NCBI GenBank assembly: GCA_028564705.1
Contig: JAPXFQ010000811.1
Span: forward strand, 186,001-250,000
Direction of reading: 5' to 3'
DNA: 64,000 bases
Origin: Apricaphanius iberus
Lineage: Eukaryota > Chordata > Actinopteri > Cyprinodontiformes > Aphaniidae
In this document: in pieces, positions 42,312-53,675 of the stretch
Position numbering within the stretch: position 1 is the first letter of the stretch
How the letters are laid out: each line of letters opens with the position of its first letter
Position numbers and translations under genes: made by a program
The notes under the pieces: generated by a model
What the model was told of the DNA's origin: nothing
Databases searched by the model: none
What the model saw: the letters and a program-made list of their open reading frames with translations, nothing else

Positions 42312-43635
42312 TGGATTCAATTATTTATATAAAGCCAATTAAAAAACAAATGTCATTTCAAGGCACTTTACAACAAAAGTCATTTCATTATAATTATACA
42401 AGCATTTCAATCAGTTAAAAGTTTTCTATTTAAGGAATCCCAGCAGATTGTGCTGAGTCATCAACGTGAGGTTGTGCCCGGATCATGCAGACTCCAACCA
42501 CAGTTGAATCCCTCATACTGAGCAAGCATGTAGCGACAGTGGAGAGGAAAACCTCCTCTCGAACAGGAAGAAATGTCCGGCACAACGTGGATCAGTACAA
42601 GTGGTCATCTGCCACGACCGTCTGGGGGTCTGAGAAGACAGAGAAGAGAAAGCATGGAGGATGCTCAGTGACTTTGAGCATCATCTGGGCCGGTGCTTCC
42701 CATCCAGCAGGGGGCATTATAGTTGATCAGGATACCAGGCAGGGTGAACCATATTTGATTCAGATTTATTAATTAATCCCAGAACAATTAATAGCAACAG
42801 TTCCTTTGAAAATCTAATCCAAGTTGCAAAACATTAAAACCACTTTGGTGTGTGGTTTTGTATCGCCCACCAGGCCCATACTCTCAATTTTTGGATCCAA
42901 TCTCTGATTTTCTTTCTAATGTAGTATGAAATACTGATAAGGTAATTATAGCAGGAGATTTCAATGTAGATCTGGACACTGAAAGTGATAACTTAAATGC
43001 TGCCTTTAATGTCAAACTTAATTAGCTTTATTTAGAAGGTGCAGGGACCCACCCACTAGGGCCAGCACACTTTTGACATATGACATTGAGTGTAAGGAAG
43101 TAACAGTCCTCCCACATAACCAGAACCTAGCAAACAAGCTGGTGGGTTTTTCTTTCTAAAGTTTCAGACATCGTTGATACCATTGCTCCAAAAAAGTTAA
43201 AGTAGTCTCAGGTAGGAAGAAATCTCCATATAGTGTCGACGAGCAGAGAGAAAATGTCTGAAAACTTGACTCCAGGTTCATTATGAGATCAACCTGCTGA
43301 GGAGACTGAGATTATTTAGAGTCCAGCGAGCACTTTTAAGGACCTTCTATGACTCTGTGGTGGCATCCCTCATCTTTTACAATGTTGTATGTTGGAGCAG
43401 CAGTCTGACAGCTGAGAGGAAGAGATGGATAAACTCATCAGGAAGGCCAGCTATATTCGGAGCACCCCCTGGATCCAGTGCAGGTAGTGGGAGACAGAAG
43501 GACTCTGGTCAAAATAACATCTCTGATGGACAGAGTCTCCCACCTCATGCATGGAAATGTTGCTGAACTGCAGAGCTCCTTCATTGACAGACGGCTGCAT
43601 CCTATATGCACAGAGGAGCTTTCCGCAGGTCCTAC
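42312..43635 (+). repeat. Arm 1 of a ~1.3-kb inverted repeat made of LINE pieces
   Basis: Matches 47,325-48,612 in inverse orientation with only scattered differences. In order it holds an inverted L2 3' tail (42,312-42,680), an L2 endonuclease piece in plus direction (VVLYRPPGPYSQF and AGDFNVDLD-like words, 42,850-43,150), and the C-terminal part of another LINE (43,280-43,635; VASLIFYNVVCWSSSLTAER). Such a fixed order of pieces in both arms shows a duplication of an already mosaic segment. Confidence 0.8.
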
Positions 43636-43969
43636 CTTACTCCAGCTGTCAGACTATTCAACCAAAACGTTTCCCAACAAATATAGATGTTTACACCAGC
43701 GCTGTAATTTTTCACTAATCAACCGAACAACACTACTAATGCTATGATTTGCACATCATTTTTCTCAGTTTATATATACTGACTTATTGAAAGTTACATG
43801 CTTAATGTCTTAATGCATGGGTACAATGCACATTCTGTACGTATTTCAAAATATTTTTAATTATTTAAACATCTTTCATTATCCTGCTGTGTTGCTCATT
43901 ACAAACTGGGTATGCCACTATATCTGTACTTTAATCTTGATAACTAAACAGTACTCTGTTTTTGTAACT

Positions 43970-44360
43970 ATGTCCATTTCCAAGATTAAAGGAGTAATGT
44001 CACAAAAAGACCTTGAAAAACTCCTCCATGCATTTATCTTTAGTCAGATTGATTACTACAAGAGAGTCCTCACAGGTCTACCTAAATAGTCAATGAGATA
44101 GCAGCATCTGATCCAGAATGCTGCTGCTCATGTTCTCACTAGAACCAGGAAAGTAGAACACATCACCCCAGTTCTAAAGTCCTTCGACTGGCTCCCTGCA
44201 GCTCAGAGTATAAACTTCTATGTTCTCCCAGTTTATAAATCAGTGAATGGTTTAGGACTAAAGTATGCTGAAGACCTGTTGTCACCATTGCAATCCCCCA
44301 AACCAATAAGGTCATCCAACTCTAGTTTACCAATCATCCCTAGAATCAGAAACCTAAAAT
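43970..44360 (+). pseudogene. L2 (second family) C-terminal fragment
   Basis: Reads SISKIKGVMSQKDLEKLLHA, FIFSQIDYYKRVLTGL, a stop, LIQNAAAHVLTRTRKVEHIT and NGLGLKYAEDLL. It corresponds to 16,720-17,020. The 3' UTR of the same family resumes at 44,720, interrupted by an inverted L2 tail. Confidence 0.8.
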
Positions 44361-44364
44361 TGAG

Positions 44365-44722
44365 TTTTAAATTGAATCAAATTAAATTATTCACATTTTC
44401 ACATTCCTTAAAAGTACTGGGTGCAGAGGAGGAGTTGCAACCATTTCTTCAATTCAATTCACTTTTATTTATATAGTGCCAATTCACAACAAATGTCCTC
44501 TCAAGGCACATTTAAAACGTCAATTCAATTATACAAACATTCCAATCAGTTAAGTTTTCTATGTAAGGAATGGAATTTACTGACTCTGCCTGTGAGGTTG
44601 TGCCCCGTAACATGCAGACTCCAACCACAGCTATTCCTCAGCAATCCCTCATACTGAACAAGCATGTAGCGACAGTGGAGCGGAAAAACTTCCCTTTAAC
44701 AGGAAGAAACCTCCGGCAGTTT
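44365..44722 (-). mobile_element. Inverted L2 3' tail with a shared 3' flank
   Basis: The L2 tail begins CAATTCAATTCACTTTTATT (44,451) and ends AAGAAACCTCCGGCAG. The ~85 bp before it (44,365-44,450; AAAAGTACTGGGTGCAGAGG) also adjoin an L2 tail at 54,231-54,330, so this flank is itself repetitive. Confidence 0.75.
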
Positions 44723-44950
44723 TTCTTTTTATCTTTTATGCTTAATTGCTGTTTTTACTTTTCCTGCTTTTACACTGGTTATTTACTTTTACTATTGTAT
44801 TTTTAATGCTTTTCGTGTGCTATGCGTCTTGTGTTTTATTCCTAATTACTGTTTTTCCTTTCCATGCTTATATAACATATTTAGTTTCTTTACCACTGAA
44901 ACATGTAAAAACACCTTGAATTACCTGGTTTTTGAAAGTGTGATATATGT
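44723..44950 (+). mobile_element. L2 (second family) 3' UTR
   Basis: TTTTTATC/TTTTATGC-rich UTR ending 'AAACACCTTGAATTACCTGG...TTTTTGAAAGTGTGATATAT', the tail of the family whose inverse occurs at 45,357 and 57,903. Confidence 0.6.
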
Positions 44951-45089
44951 CAGGAAGACATTTACCTCATCCTGATCCACCTGTGCTACTTCTCATCTCC
45001 TCCATCTATGGCTGAACTCGTACATTTAAGGAGCCCTCATTCACCTCCTTCTCGTTCGGTCATCTGGTCCGCCAGTTCAATGCATTACT

Positions 45090-45330
45090 TCCTCACTGCG
45101 TCTGGCCCTAGATAGTGTAGCCCCCTTAAAATAAATAAGGTACTCAGCCATATTAGTTGGTTACTTGCAGACTTCCATACTTTAAGGAAAAATGCTAGGA
45201 AACTGGAGAGAAAATGGCGCCACAAACCTAGAGGATGCCTTTTTAACCTGGGAAAATAGTTTACATTTGTATAAAAAGACCCATCAACAAGCTAGCACAA
45301 CATATTTTACGTTATCAATAGTGTTAAAAA
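45090..45330 (+). mobile_element. L2 (first family) pre-RT fragment
   Basis: 'ACTGCGTCTGGCCCTAGATA' and 'AAACTGGAGAGAAAATGGCG', matching copy B 50,735-50,960. Confidence 0.75.
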
Positions 45331-45356
45331 AAACATCGTTTTTTTTTTAGTACAGC

Positions 45357-45912
45357 TAGGCAAGGCAAGGCAAATTTATTTGTATATCACACTTTCAACA
45401 CGAGGCAATTCAAGGTGCTTTACATGATTAAAATTAGACTAAAGAAAATAGAGCATAAATCACTTTGAATATTAAAATACAAGAAAGCATTTACAATAAA
45501 ACAATAATCAAGACAATAATTTGTATGGAAATTAAAAAGAAGCAAATAAAAAAAAAGGATCAGTTACTCATAAGAGAGTCTAAATAAGTAAGTTTTAATT
45601 TTAGACTTAAAAGAGTTCAGTGTCTATGAAGCTTTGCATTCTCCTACTACAGATGTGAGGAGCATAGTAACTAAAAGTTGCCTCTCCATGTTTGTTTCTG
45701 GTTCTAGGGACGATCAGTAAACTAGAGCTGGAGGACCTGAGTGATCTAGATGGTTTGTACCATGATAGCAGATCTCTAATGTACTCTGGTGCTAATCCAT
45801 TCAATGATTTATAAACTAATAAAAGCACTTTGAAGTCTATTCTCTGAACTACAGGGAGCCAGTGGAACGACTTTAGAACTGGGGTGATGTTTTCAATCTT
45901 GTTTCTAGTGAG
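45357..45912 (-). mobile_element. L2 (second family) 3' end
   Basis: A tail AAGGCAAGGCAAATTTATTT...CAAGGTGCTTTACATGATT (inverted), then the C-terminus in minus frame 45,607-45,828: MLLLVYKSLNGLAPEYIRDL, RSLRSSSSSLLIVPRTRNK, GEATFSYYAPHIC. It continues to about 45,912 (HWLP and ENITPVL-like words). Confidence 0.85.
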
Positions 45913-45935
45913 AAGAAAAAAAAATAATAATAATA

Positions 45936-45938
<3 letters not shown>

Positions 45939-45978
<40 letters not shown>
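45939..45978. repeat. (AT)n microsatellite
   Basis: About 20 TA units. Confidence 0.97.
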
Positions 45979-45982
<4 letters not shown>

Positions 45983-47317
45983 AATCAGTTAGGTAGATTA
46001 CAAGCATGTCTTGAAGACATAAAAACCTGGATGATTCTGAATTTTCTACTTTTAAATTCCGACTAGACAGAAGTTGTCTTGGACCAGAAACTTTAAAAAG
46101 GAAACTGCTAAATCAATCACTTCATCTGGATGGCATTAATTTGGCCTCTGGTAATAATGTAAATAACATCTGTGTAATTTTTGACCAAGACATGACATTT
46201 AAATGCCAAATTAAACAGGTTTCTAAGATTTCTTTCTTTCACCTCTGAAACATTGCTAAAATTAGAAACATCCTGTCCAGGAGTGATGCAGAGAAACTAG
46301 TCTATGAATATGTTACTTCAAGGCTGGACTATGTAATTCCTTATTATCAGGAAGTCCACAAAATGCGATTAAAAGCCTTCAGTTGATGCTGCAGCAAGAG
46401 TTCTGATGAATATTAAAAAGAGAGATCACATTTCTCCTGTTTTGGCTTCTCTCCATTGGCTCCCTGTTAAATCCAGAATAGAGTTTAAGATCCTCCTCCT
46501 TACTTATAAAGCCTTTAATAATCAGCTCCATCGTACATCAGAGATCTGATTGTTCCATATTTTCCTAACAGAGGACTTTGTTCTCATAATGCAGGTCTAC
46601 TGGTAGTCCCTAGGATTTCTAAAAGTAGAATGGGAGGCAGATCTTTTAGTTATCAGGCTCCTCTCCTGTGGAACCAGCTCCCAGTTTTAGTCCATGAGGC
46701 AGATACTCTGTCTGTTTTTAAGACTAGGCTTAAAACCTTCCTTTTTGATAAAGCTTATAGTTAGAGTGGCTTAGGTTATCCTGAGTTATTTTTGTAGTTA
46801 TGCTGCTATAGGTTTAGACTGTGGGAGGACAGACTGACCACTTTTCTTCTCCCTTCTAGGGCCTCTACTTCTCTCTTCTACTACTCTCCAGATATATTTT
46901 TTCTGCTGTTGTTGTGATTGTTAACCCAAATTTCTCTCAGGATTTTTCTCCCCATAGAAGCTCCACATGATCTGGTATCCTACTCAGCAATAAAGTCGCC
47001 TGCTGGATGGGGAACATTGGTCCTGATGATGCTCAAAGTCACCGAGCATCCTCCATGCTGTCTCTTCTCTGTCTTCTCAGACCCCCAGATGGTCATGGCA
47101 GATGACATGTTGTACTGAGCCAGGTCCTGGTTCAGGTTCTGGTTCTGCTGAAGGTTTCTTCCTTTTAAAGGGGAGTCTTTCCTCTCCACTGTCGCTACAT
47201 GCTTGCTTAGTATGAGGGATTGCTGAGAAATTGCTATGGTTGGAGTCTGCATGATCCAGGCACAACCTCACGTTGATGACTGAAGGCAATCTGCTGGGAT
47301 TCATTATATAGAACCTG
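45979..47317 (+). mobile_element. L2 (first family) 3' half, decayed
   Basis: Begins after YADD (CLEDIKTWMILN-like words), then LNQSLHLDGINLASGNN, VIFDQDMTFKCQIKQ, FFHL-NIAKIRNILSRSDAEKL, DHISPVLASLHWLPVKSRIE, FKILLLTYKAFNNQ and the end FKTRLKTFLFDKAYS. The 3' UTR runs to 47,317 but the terminal TGAATTG tail is missing because arm 2 of the inverted repeat starts there. Several stops and shifts. Confidence 0.85.
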
Positions 47318-47324
47318 CGGAAAG

Positions 47325-48612
47325 CTCCTATGTGCATATAGGATGCAGCCGTCTGTCACGGAAGGAGCTCTGCAGTTCAGCAACATTTCCATGCATGAGG
47401 TGGGAGACTCTGTCCATCAGAGATGTTATTTTGACCAGAGTCCTTCTGTCTCCCACTACCTGCACTGGATCCAGGGGGTGCTCCGAATATAGCTGGCCTT
47501 CCTGATGAGTTTATCCATCTCTTCCTCTCAGCTGTCAGACTGCTGCTCCAACATACAACATTGTAAAAGATGAGGGATGCCACCACAGAGTCATAGAAGG
47601 TCCTTAAAAGTGTTCGCTGGACTCTAAATAATCTCAGTCTCCTCAGCAGGTTGATCTCATAATGAACCTGGAGTCAAGTTTTCAGACATTTTCTCTCTTC
47701 TCGTCGACACTATATGGAGACTTCTTCCTACCTGAGACTACTTTAACTTTTTTGGAGCAATGGTATCAACGATGTCTGAAACTTTAGAAAGAAAAACCCA
47801 CCAGCTTGTTTGCTAGGTTCTGGTTATGTGGGAGGACTGTTACTTCCTTACACTCAATGTCATATGTCAAAAGTGTGCTGGCCCGAGTGGGTGGGTCCCT
47901 GCACCGTCTAAATAAAGCTAATTAAGTTTGACATTAAAGGCAGCATTTAAGTTATCACTTTCAATGTGCAGATCAACATTGAAATCTCCTGCTATAACGA
48001 CCTTATCATTATTTCATACTACATTAGAAAGAAAATCAGAGATTGGATCCAAAAATTGAGAGTATGTGCCTGGTTGGCGATACAAAACCACACACCAAAG
48101 TGGTTTTAATGTTTTGCAACTTGGATTAGATTTTCAAAGGAACTGTTGATAGTAATTGTTCTGGGATTAATTAATAAATCTTATTCAAATATGGTTCACG
48201 CGGCCTGGTATCCTGATCAACTATACTGCCCCCTGCTGGATGGGAAGCACCGGCCCAGATTATGCTCAAAGTCACCGAACATCCTCCATGCTTTCTCTTC
48301 TCTGTCTTCTCAGACCCCCAGACAGGTCGTGGCAGATGACCACTTGTACTGAGCCACGTTGTGCCGGACGTTTCTTCCTGTTCGAGGGGAGGTTTTCCTC
48401 TCCACTGTCGCTACATGCTTGCTCAGTATGAGGGATTCAACTGTGGTTGGAGTCTGCATGATCCGGGCACAACCTCACGTTGATGACTAGGCACAATCTG
48501 CTGGGATTCCTTAAATAGAAAACTTTTAACTGATTGGAATGCTTGTATAATTATAATGAAATGACATTTGTTGTAAAGTGCCTTGAGATTACATTTGTTG
48601 TGAAATGGTACT
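47325..48612 (-). repeat. Arm 2 of the ~1.3-kb inverted repeat
   Basis: Inverse copy of 42,312-43,635; the 69-codon frame at 47,377-47,586 gives exactly the same peptide as that at 43,357-43,566. The arm ends in the L2 tail '...ATTTGTTGTGAAATGG', interrupted there by copy B; the remaining 'TATATAAATAAAAGTGAATTG' of that tail lies behind copy B at 54,231. Confidence 0.8.
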
Positions 48613-48811
48613 TTTTATATTCTCCAGGAGATTGTGTGGAGAACGTGGAGGTGGAGACTGCGTTGGTAAGACGTATCGCGTCATTTCCTGTTTGTTGACA
48701 CAAACACATTAAAACATTTATTTTATGTTAGTCTTCTTTGCGTTCTGGGACTCTTAAGCGTTACACTGGTTTTCTGGGCTCGGTAAGGTACCGCTAGGTT
48801 AGCTTAGCTTC

Positions 48812-49720
48812 ATGGCTAGCATGGCTTCGGCAGCTTTGTCTCCTGTTCCTCCGTCTCTCTCTGAACCTCCTACTCTCTCCTGCTCTCTCTGTCAGATGTT
48901 TAGTTACTCCTCCGCCTCATTTAGTGAAGTTGGTAGGTGTATTAAGTGCAGCATTTTTGTAGCCTTGGAGGCGAGGGTTTCTGAGCTAGAGGCCCGGCTC
49001 CGCGCTGTAGAACAGCCAGGCCCAGCATTAGCTAGCGCGGAGTCAATTAGGACAGGACCCCTTAACCGTCCTCCAACAGCTCCCGTGCAGCCGGGATCTG
49101 AGGCGAGCTGGGTGACGGTTAGTAGGAAGCCTAGCGCCAGACCCCAGCCCGCGGCCAACCTCCAGCCCCTTTCTCTGAACAATAGGTTCGCCCCGCTCAG
49201 CGACGCACTCGCCGAGCAGGAGAGACCGATTCTTGTAATTGGCAGCTCCATAGTTAGGAACGTGGCTCCAGAGACACGAAAGACCACAGTCAAATGCCTT
49301 CCAGGGGCCAGAGCTGCGGACATTAGGTCCCATCTGAAGCTTTTGGCCAAGGACAAACGGCGGTACAGCAGGATCGTTATCCATGCTGGTGGCAATGAGA
49401 CCCGGAGACGGCAATCGGAGGTCACTAAAATTAGCGTAGCTTCGGTGTGTAGGGCTGCCAAAAAGATGTCTGACTCTGTAATTTTTTCTGGTCCCCTGCC
49501 TGATCGTACTAGCGATGACATGTACAGCCGTGTGCTGTCGTTTCACCTTTGGTGGTAGAGGTGGTGTCCAGAAAACGATGTGGGCTACATTGATAACTGG
49601 GGGGCCTTCTGGGGAAAACCTGGACTGTTACGTAGAGACGGAATCCATCCCACCGCGGACGGAGCTTCGCTTCTTTCCAGGAACATTGATAGGGTAATCT
49701 GTAGTTCCCCAAAGCCGTGA
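48812..49720 (+). pseudogene. L2 copy B ORF1: cysteine head, coiled coil, esterase domain
   Basis: Open for 248 codons (48,812-49,558), then one stop, after which the frame continues recognisably to about 49,710. In order: CSLCQMFSYSSASF and RCIKCS (paired cysteines, residues about 25-46), a short coiled coil (ARVSELEARLRAVEQ), a proline-rich linker, then the SGNH-hydrolase-like part: ILVIGSSIVRNV (where the family has GDS), CLPGARAADI, VIHAGGNETRRRQSEV (Asn block) and, after the stop, [13 protein letters not shown] and RRDGIHPT (His block). All esterase blocks can thus be seen. ORF1 esterases of this clade are thought to bind lipid or RNA; their role is unsettled. Confidence 0.8.
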
Positions 49721-49859
49721 CAACCCAGAGTCCAGCTCAGGGATCAGGGACTGCCACCCACCCACTACCCTATAGAGACAGTTTCCCGTCCACTGCCCAA
49801 AACTAATGAATTAAAAGTTAATGCTAGTAGAGCAAAGTATAAAAATCTCATAAAGATAA

Positions 49860-52800
49860 ATACAACTCTGACTGAACAGAAAAATAAATCAATTAAATGT
49901 GGTTTACTGAACATAAGATCTCTCCCCTCAAATACACTCTTATTAAATGACTTAATTTGTGAAAATAATATTGATTTGTTTTGTCTTGCAGAGACATGGT
50001 TGCAGGAAGAGGACCATGTCATAATAAATGAGTCAACTCCCCCTAGCTACTTAAACTTTAGTGTCCCTCGAAGTACTGGTCGAGGAGGTGGTGTAGCCAC
50101 CATCTTTCATTCAGATTTACTAATTAATCTCCAAAAAAAATAATAATTACAGTTCCTTTGAGCATTTAATCTTTAGCCTTCCTCATACACATAACAAAGC
50201 AGTAAAGCCACTTTTATTTGTGGTCTTATATCGTCCACCAGGCCCTTATTCTCAATTTTTAGATCAGATAGCAGATTTTCTATCTGACTTAGTTTTAAAC
50301 ACTGATAAAGTCATCATAGTCGGAGACTTCAATATTCATGTTGATAATGAAAGTGATAGTCTAAATACAGCTTTTAACACTATCTTAGACTCAATAGGCT
50401 TTACTCAAAATGTGCAGGGACCAACCCATCGCTGTCACCACACCTTAGATCTTGTGCTGACTTATGGCATTGACTGTGAAGAAATAACAGTCTTTCCACA
50501 TAACCCTATCCTGTCTGATCATTTCCTCATCACTTTTAAACTTACTCTAACAGATCATATCAAACCTGAAAGAAAACTTCATTATACCAGAATGTTATCA
50601 GACAATGCTGTAGCAAGTTTTAAAGAAACTCTTCCAACTTTAATTTCCTCAGTACATAAAAGTACAATAGAAAACAGTGATTTAACTCGTAACCCCTCAC
50701 AACTTGACGTTCTAGTTCATAGCGTTAATTCCTCCCTGCGTCTGGCAATAGATAAAGTTGCCCCACTGAAAAAGAAGGCGGCCAGCCTTAGAAGATTAGC
50801 TCCCTGGTTTAATTCAGAGCTACATACCCTGAAGAAGAACGTTAGAAAACTAGAGAGAAAATGGCGCTCCACGCATTTACAGGATTCCTATTTAGTGTGG
50901 AAAAATAGTCTATTGCTATATAAAAAGAGCCTTCGAACAGCTAGAACAGCATATTGTTCATCTTTAATCGAGGAGAATAAAAATAATCCTAGGTTTCTTT
51001 TTAATACAGTTGCTAAACTCACACAGGATCATAGCTCTATCGAGCCAACCATTCCCCAAGCTCTTAGTAGTGACGACTTCATGCAATTCTTTATAAATAA
51101 AATAGACTCTATAAAAAATAAGATAATTGGGAACCTTCCCAATATGCTTGCTTCCTCCTTAGTTAATGAGGCAGCCTCAAAAATGGTGGAACCTAATATA
51201 TGCTTAAACTGCTTTAATGCAGCCGAACTTTGTGATGTACTAAAATTATTAGCTTCATCTAAACCATCAACTTGCGTTTTAGACCCAATCCCAACTAAAC
51301 TCTTAAAAGAAGTTTTCCCTCTGATCGCTGCTCCAATTTTAAATATAATGAATCTATCCTTAGTCAATGGATATGTACCACAGGAGTTTAAGATTGCTGT
51401 AATTAAACCTCTACTTAAGAAACCCTCTCTTGATCAAAACGACTTAATTAACTATAGACCGATATCTAATCTTTCCTTCTTATCTAAAATTCTTGAGAAA
51501 ATAGTTGCACACCAGATATGTGAGCATTTAAACAATAATGAGCTGTTTGAGAAGTTTCAGTCAGGCTTTAGAGCTCATCATAGCACTGAAACAGCTCTGG
51601 TGAAGGTTACTAATGATATTCTCTTAGCCTCAGACAATGGACTGGTGAACATTCTGGTCCTGTTAGATCTCAGTGCTGCCTTTGACACTGTTGATCACAA
51701 TATTCTCATAGAAAGGCTTCAAAGTGTCGGTATAATAGGAACAGCACTAGGTTGGTTTAAATCTTATTTGTCTAACAGATTTCAGTTTGTTCAGGTAAAC
51801 AATAGATCTTCCTCAACCTCAATAGTTACTTGCGGAATACCACAGGGTTCAGTGCTTGGGCCGATTCTTTTTACTATATATATGCTTCCTATTGGTAAAA
51901 TAATTAGGCAGCATGGGATAAAATTCCATAGTTACGCTGATGATACACAGCTATATCTATCTATGTGGGAAAACCTTATTCCGACCTGCATGCTCGCGCA
52001 CACATGGGTGTGGGGACATTGGTGAGGACGGACATACAGTATCTTAAGCTGAGGTTATCATCATTAGATAGTTGTTCACAGGATCTTACCAGAAACATTT
52101 GTATTATGTTCATTAATCAATGCTTGTGTGTAGTGAATGTGTAATTCTTAGTTTATTCTATTAGATCCGAACTATTGGTTTGGTTCTGTACAGTTTGTTG
52201 TTTTTGTTTTGTATTACTGTTTCTCTGCCGTCCGGCAGAGGTGGAGGACTGGGATGTTTTCTTGTGTTCTTTGTTTGCCTCCCTGTCTTGTGTCGTCGGT
52301 TCGCACCTCTGCTGGTCCGGTTTCTTTTCTTCACCTTCTTCCTTTCTTCCTTCTTGTCTCAGTTTAATGTCCATGACGTCAGGAAATTGAACCCACAGTA
52401 ATCACTAATAAAGATTTTTCATACATATACATCAAGTGGCGTACTACAGCGAAGCTGTAATACTCTGCTTGGGAAAGTAAAACTGTTGGGCTTGTACTTG
52501 GTACTCAGACACCAATTCTGAGTAGCATACTGCTAGACAGGACACGTTAAAAAAAAAAAAAAAAAAAAAAAAAGCTATATCTATCTATAAATCCTGATGA
52601 ATCCAATCGGTTAGGTAGACTACAGGCATGTCTGGAAGACATAAAAACTTGGATGACTCTAAACTTCTTGCTTCTGAATTCTGATAAAACAGAAGTTGTC
52701 GTCTTTGGACCAGAAGCTCTGAAAAAGAAACTACTTAGTCAACCCCTTCACCTGGACGGCATTAAATTAGCCTCCAGTAATAAAGCAAAGAACCTCGGTG

Positions 52801-53345
52801 TTATTTTTGACCAAGATATGTCATTTAGATCTCACATTAAAGAAGTCTCTAGGATTTCCTTTTTTCACCTTAGGAATATTGCAAAAATTAGAACCATCCT
52901 GTCCAGGAATGATGCTGAAAAACTAGTCCATGCCTTTATTACTTCAAGACTGGATTACTGTAACTCTTTATTATCAGGTAGTCCACAGAAAACAATTAAA
53001 AGTCTTCAGTTAGTCCAAAATGCTGCTGCTAGGATTCTGATGAATATTAAAAGAAGAGATCACATTTCCCCTGTTTTAGCTTCTCTTCACTGGCTCCCAG
53101 TAAAATCTAGAATAGAATTCAAGATCCTCCTTCTGACATATAAAGCCCTTTATAAGAGACCTTCGCTCTCAGACTGCAGGTTTACTGGTAGTTCCTAGGA
53201 TTTCTAAAAGTAGAATGGGTGGCAGATCTTTCAGCTATCAGGCTCCCCTCCTATGGAACAGGCTCCCAGGGTTGGTTCGTGAAGCAGACAATTTGTATAT
53301 CTTTAAAACTAGGCTTAAAACTTTCCTCTTGGACAAAGCTTACAG
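49860..53345 (+). pseudogene. L2 copy B ORF2: endonuclease and reverse transcriptase, interrupted
   Basis: The N-terminal endonuclease starts near 49,880 ([36 protein letters not shown]). A shift at an A-run near 50,140 moves it to the 601-codon frame 50,220-52,025: VGDFNIH (residues 35-40), LSDH (98-101), then RT blocks NYRPISNLSFLSKILEK, QSGFRAHHSTETALVKV, LLDLSAAFDTVDHNI, CGIPQGSVLGPILF and YADDTQLYLS near 572. There the retroposon interrupts it. It resumes at 52,590 with TWMTLNFLLLNSDKTEV, FFHLRNIAKIRTILS, CNSLLSGSPQ and LASLHWLP. A small deletion near 53,155 ends the open frame. Target-primed reverse transcription is the family's activity; this copy is inactive. Confidence 0.85.
51965..52572 (+). 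mobile_element. Poly(A) retroposon of unknown family, copy 1, with target duplication
   Basis: A ~600-bp insertion in the L2 YADD region. AGCTATATCTATCTAT occurs at 51,949-51,964 and again at 52,573-52,588, and the insertion ends in about 24 A's, so it was inserted by target-primed reverse transcription with a 16-bp duplication. From 52,013 on it matches copy 2 (31,336-31,884); copy 1 extends about 48 bp further 5'. Features: palindrome CTCTGCCG-TC-CGGCAGAG, a pyrimidine-rich stretch, AATAAA, a 140-bp 3' part. No head from a known small RNA was recognised. Confidence 0.88.
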
Positions 53346-53405
53346 TTAGAGATATGTTAATAGGTAGTTAGAGACAGGTTAGACAGGTAGCTAGGAAGAG
53401 ATAGG

Positions 53406-53675
53406 TTAATGTTAGTAGCTAGGTAGAGTGTCAAAAGCTAGGAAGGGATATGAAGAGGTAGAGTAGCTACGTAGAGATAGATTAATGTAAGCCAAGTAGA
53501 GAGTGTTAGTAGCTAGGTCTCCTAGTAGCTAGGAGACAGGTTAATGTTAGTAGTCAGGTAGAGTATCAAAAGCTAGGAAGAGATAGGAAGAGGTAGAGTA
53601 GCTAGGTAGAGATAGGTTAATGTAAGCCAGGTAGAAAGTGTTAGTAGCTAGGTCTCCTAGTAGCTAGGAGACAGG
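53406..53675 (+). repeat. Two 135-bp tandem units in the L2 3' UTR
   Basis: 'GGTTAATGTTAGTAG..AGGTAGAGT.TCAAAAGCTAGGAAG' at 53,406 and 53,541, each unit holding the hairpin GTCTCCTAG-TAG-CTAGGAGAC (53,517-53,537; 53,652-53,672). Copy C has a single unit. Confidence 0.85.

Noticed and set aside
48904..49546. Long minus-strand frames (205 and 167 codons) over L2 ORF1
   Set aside because: Shadows of the plus-strand ORF1, which has the domain motifs.
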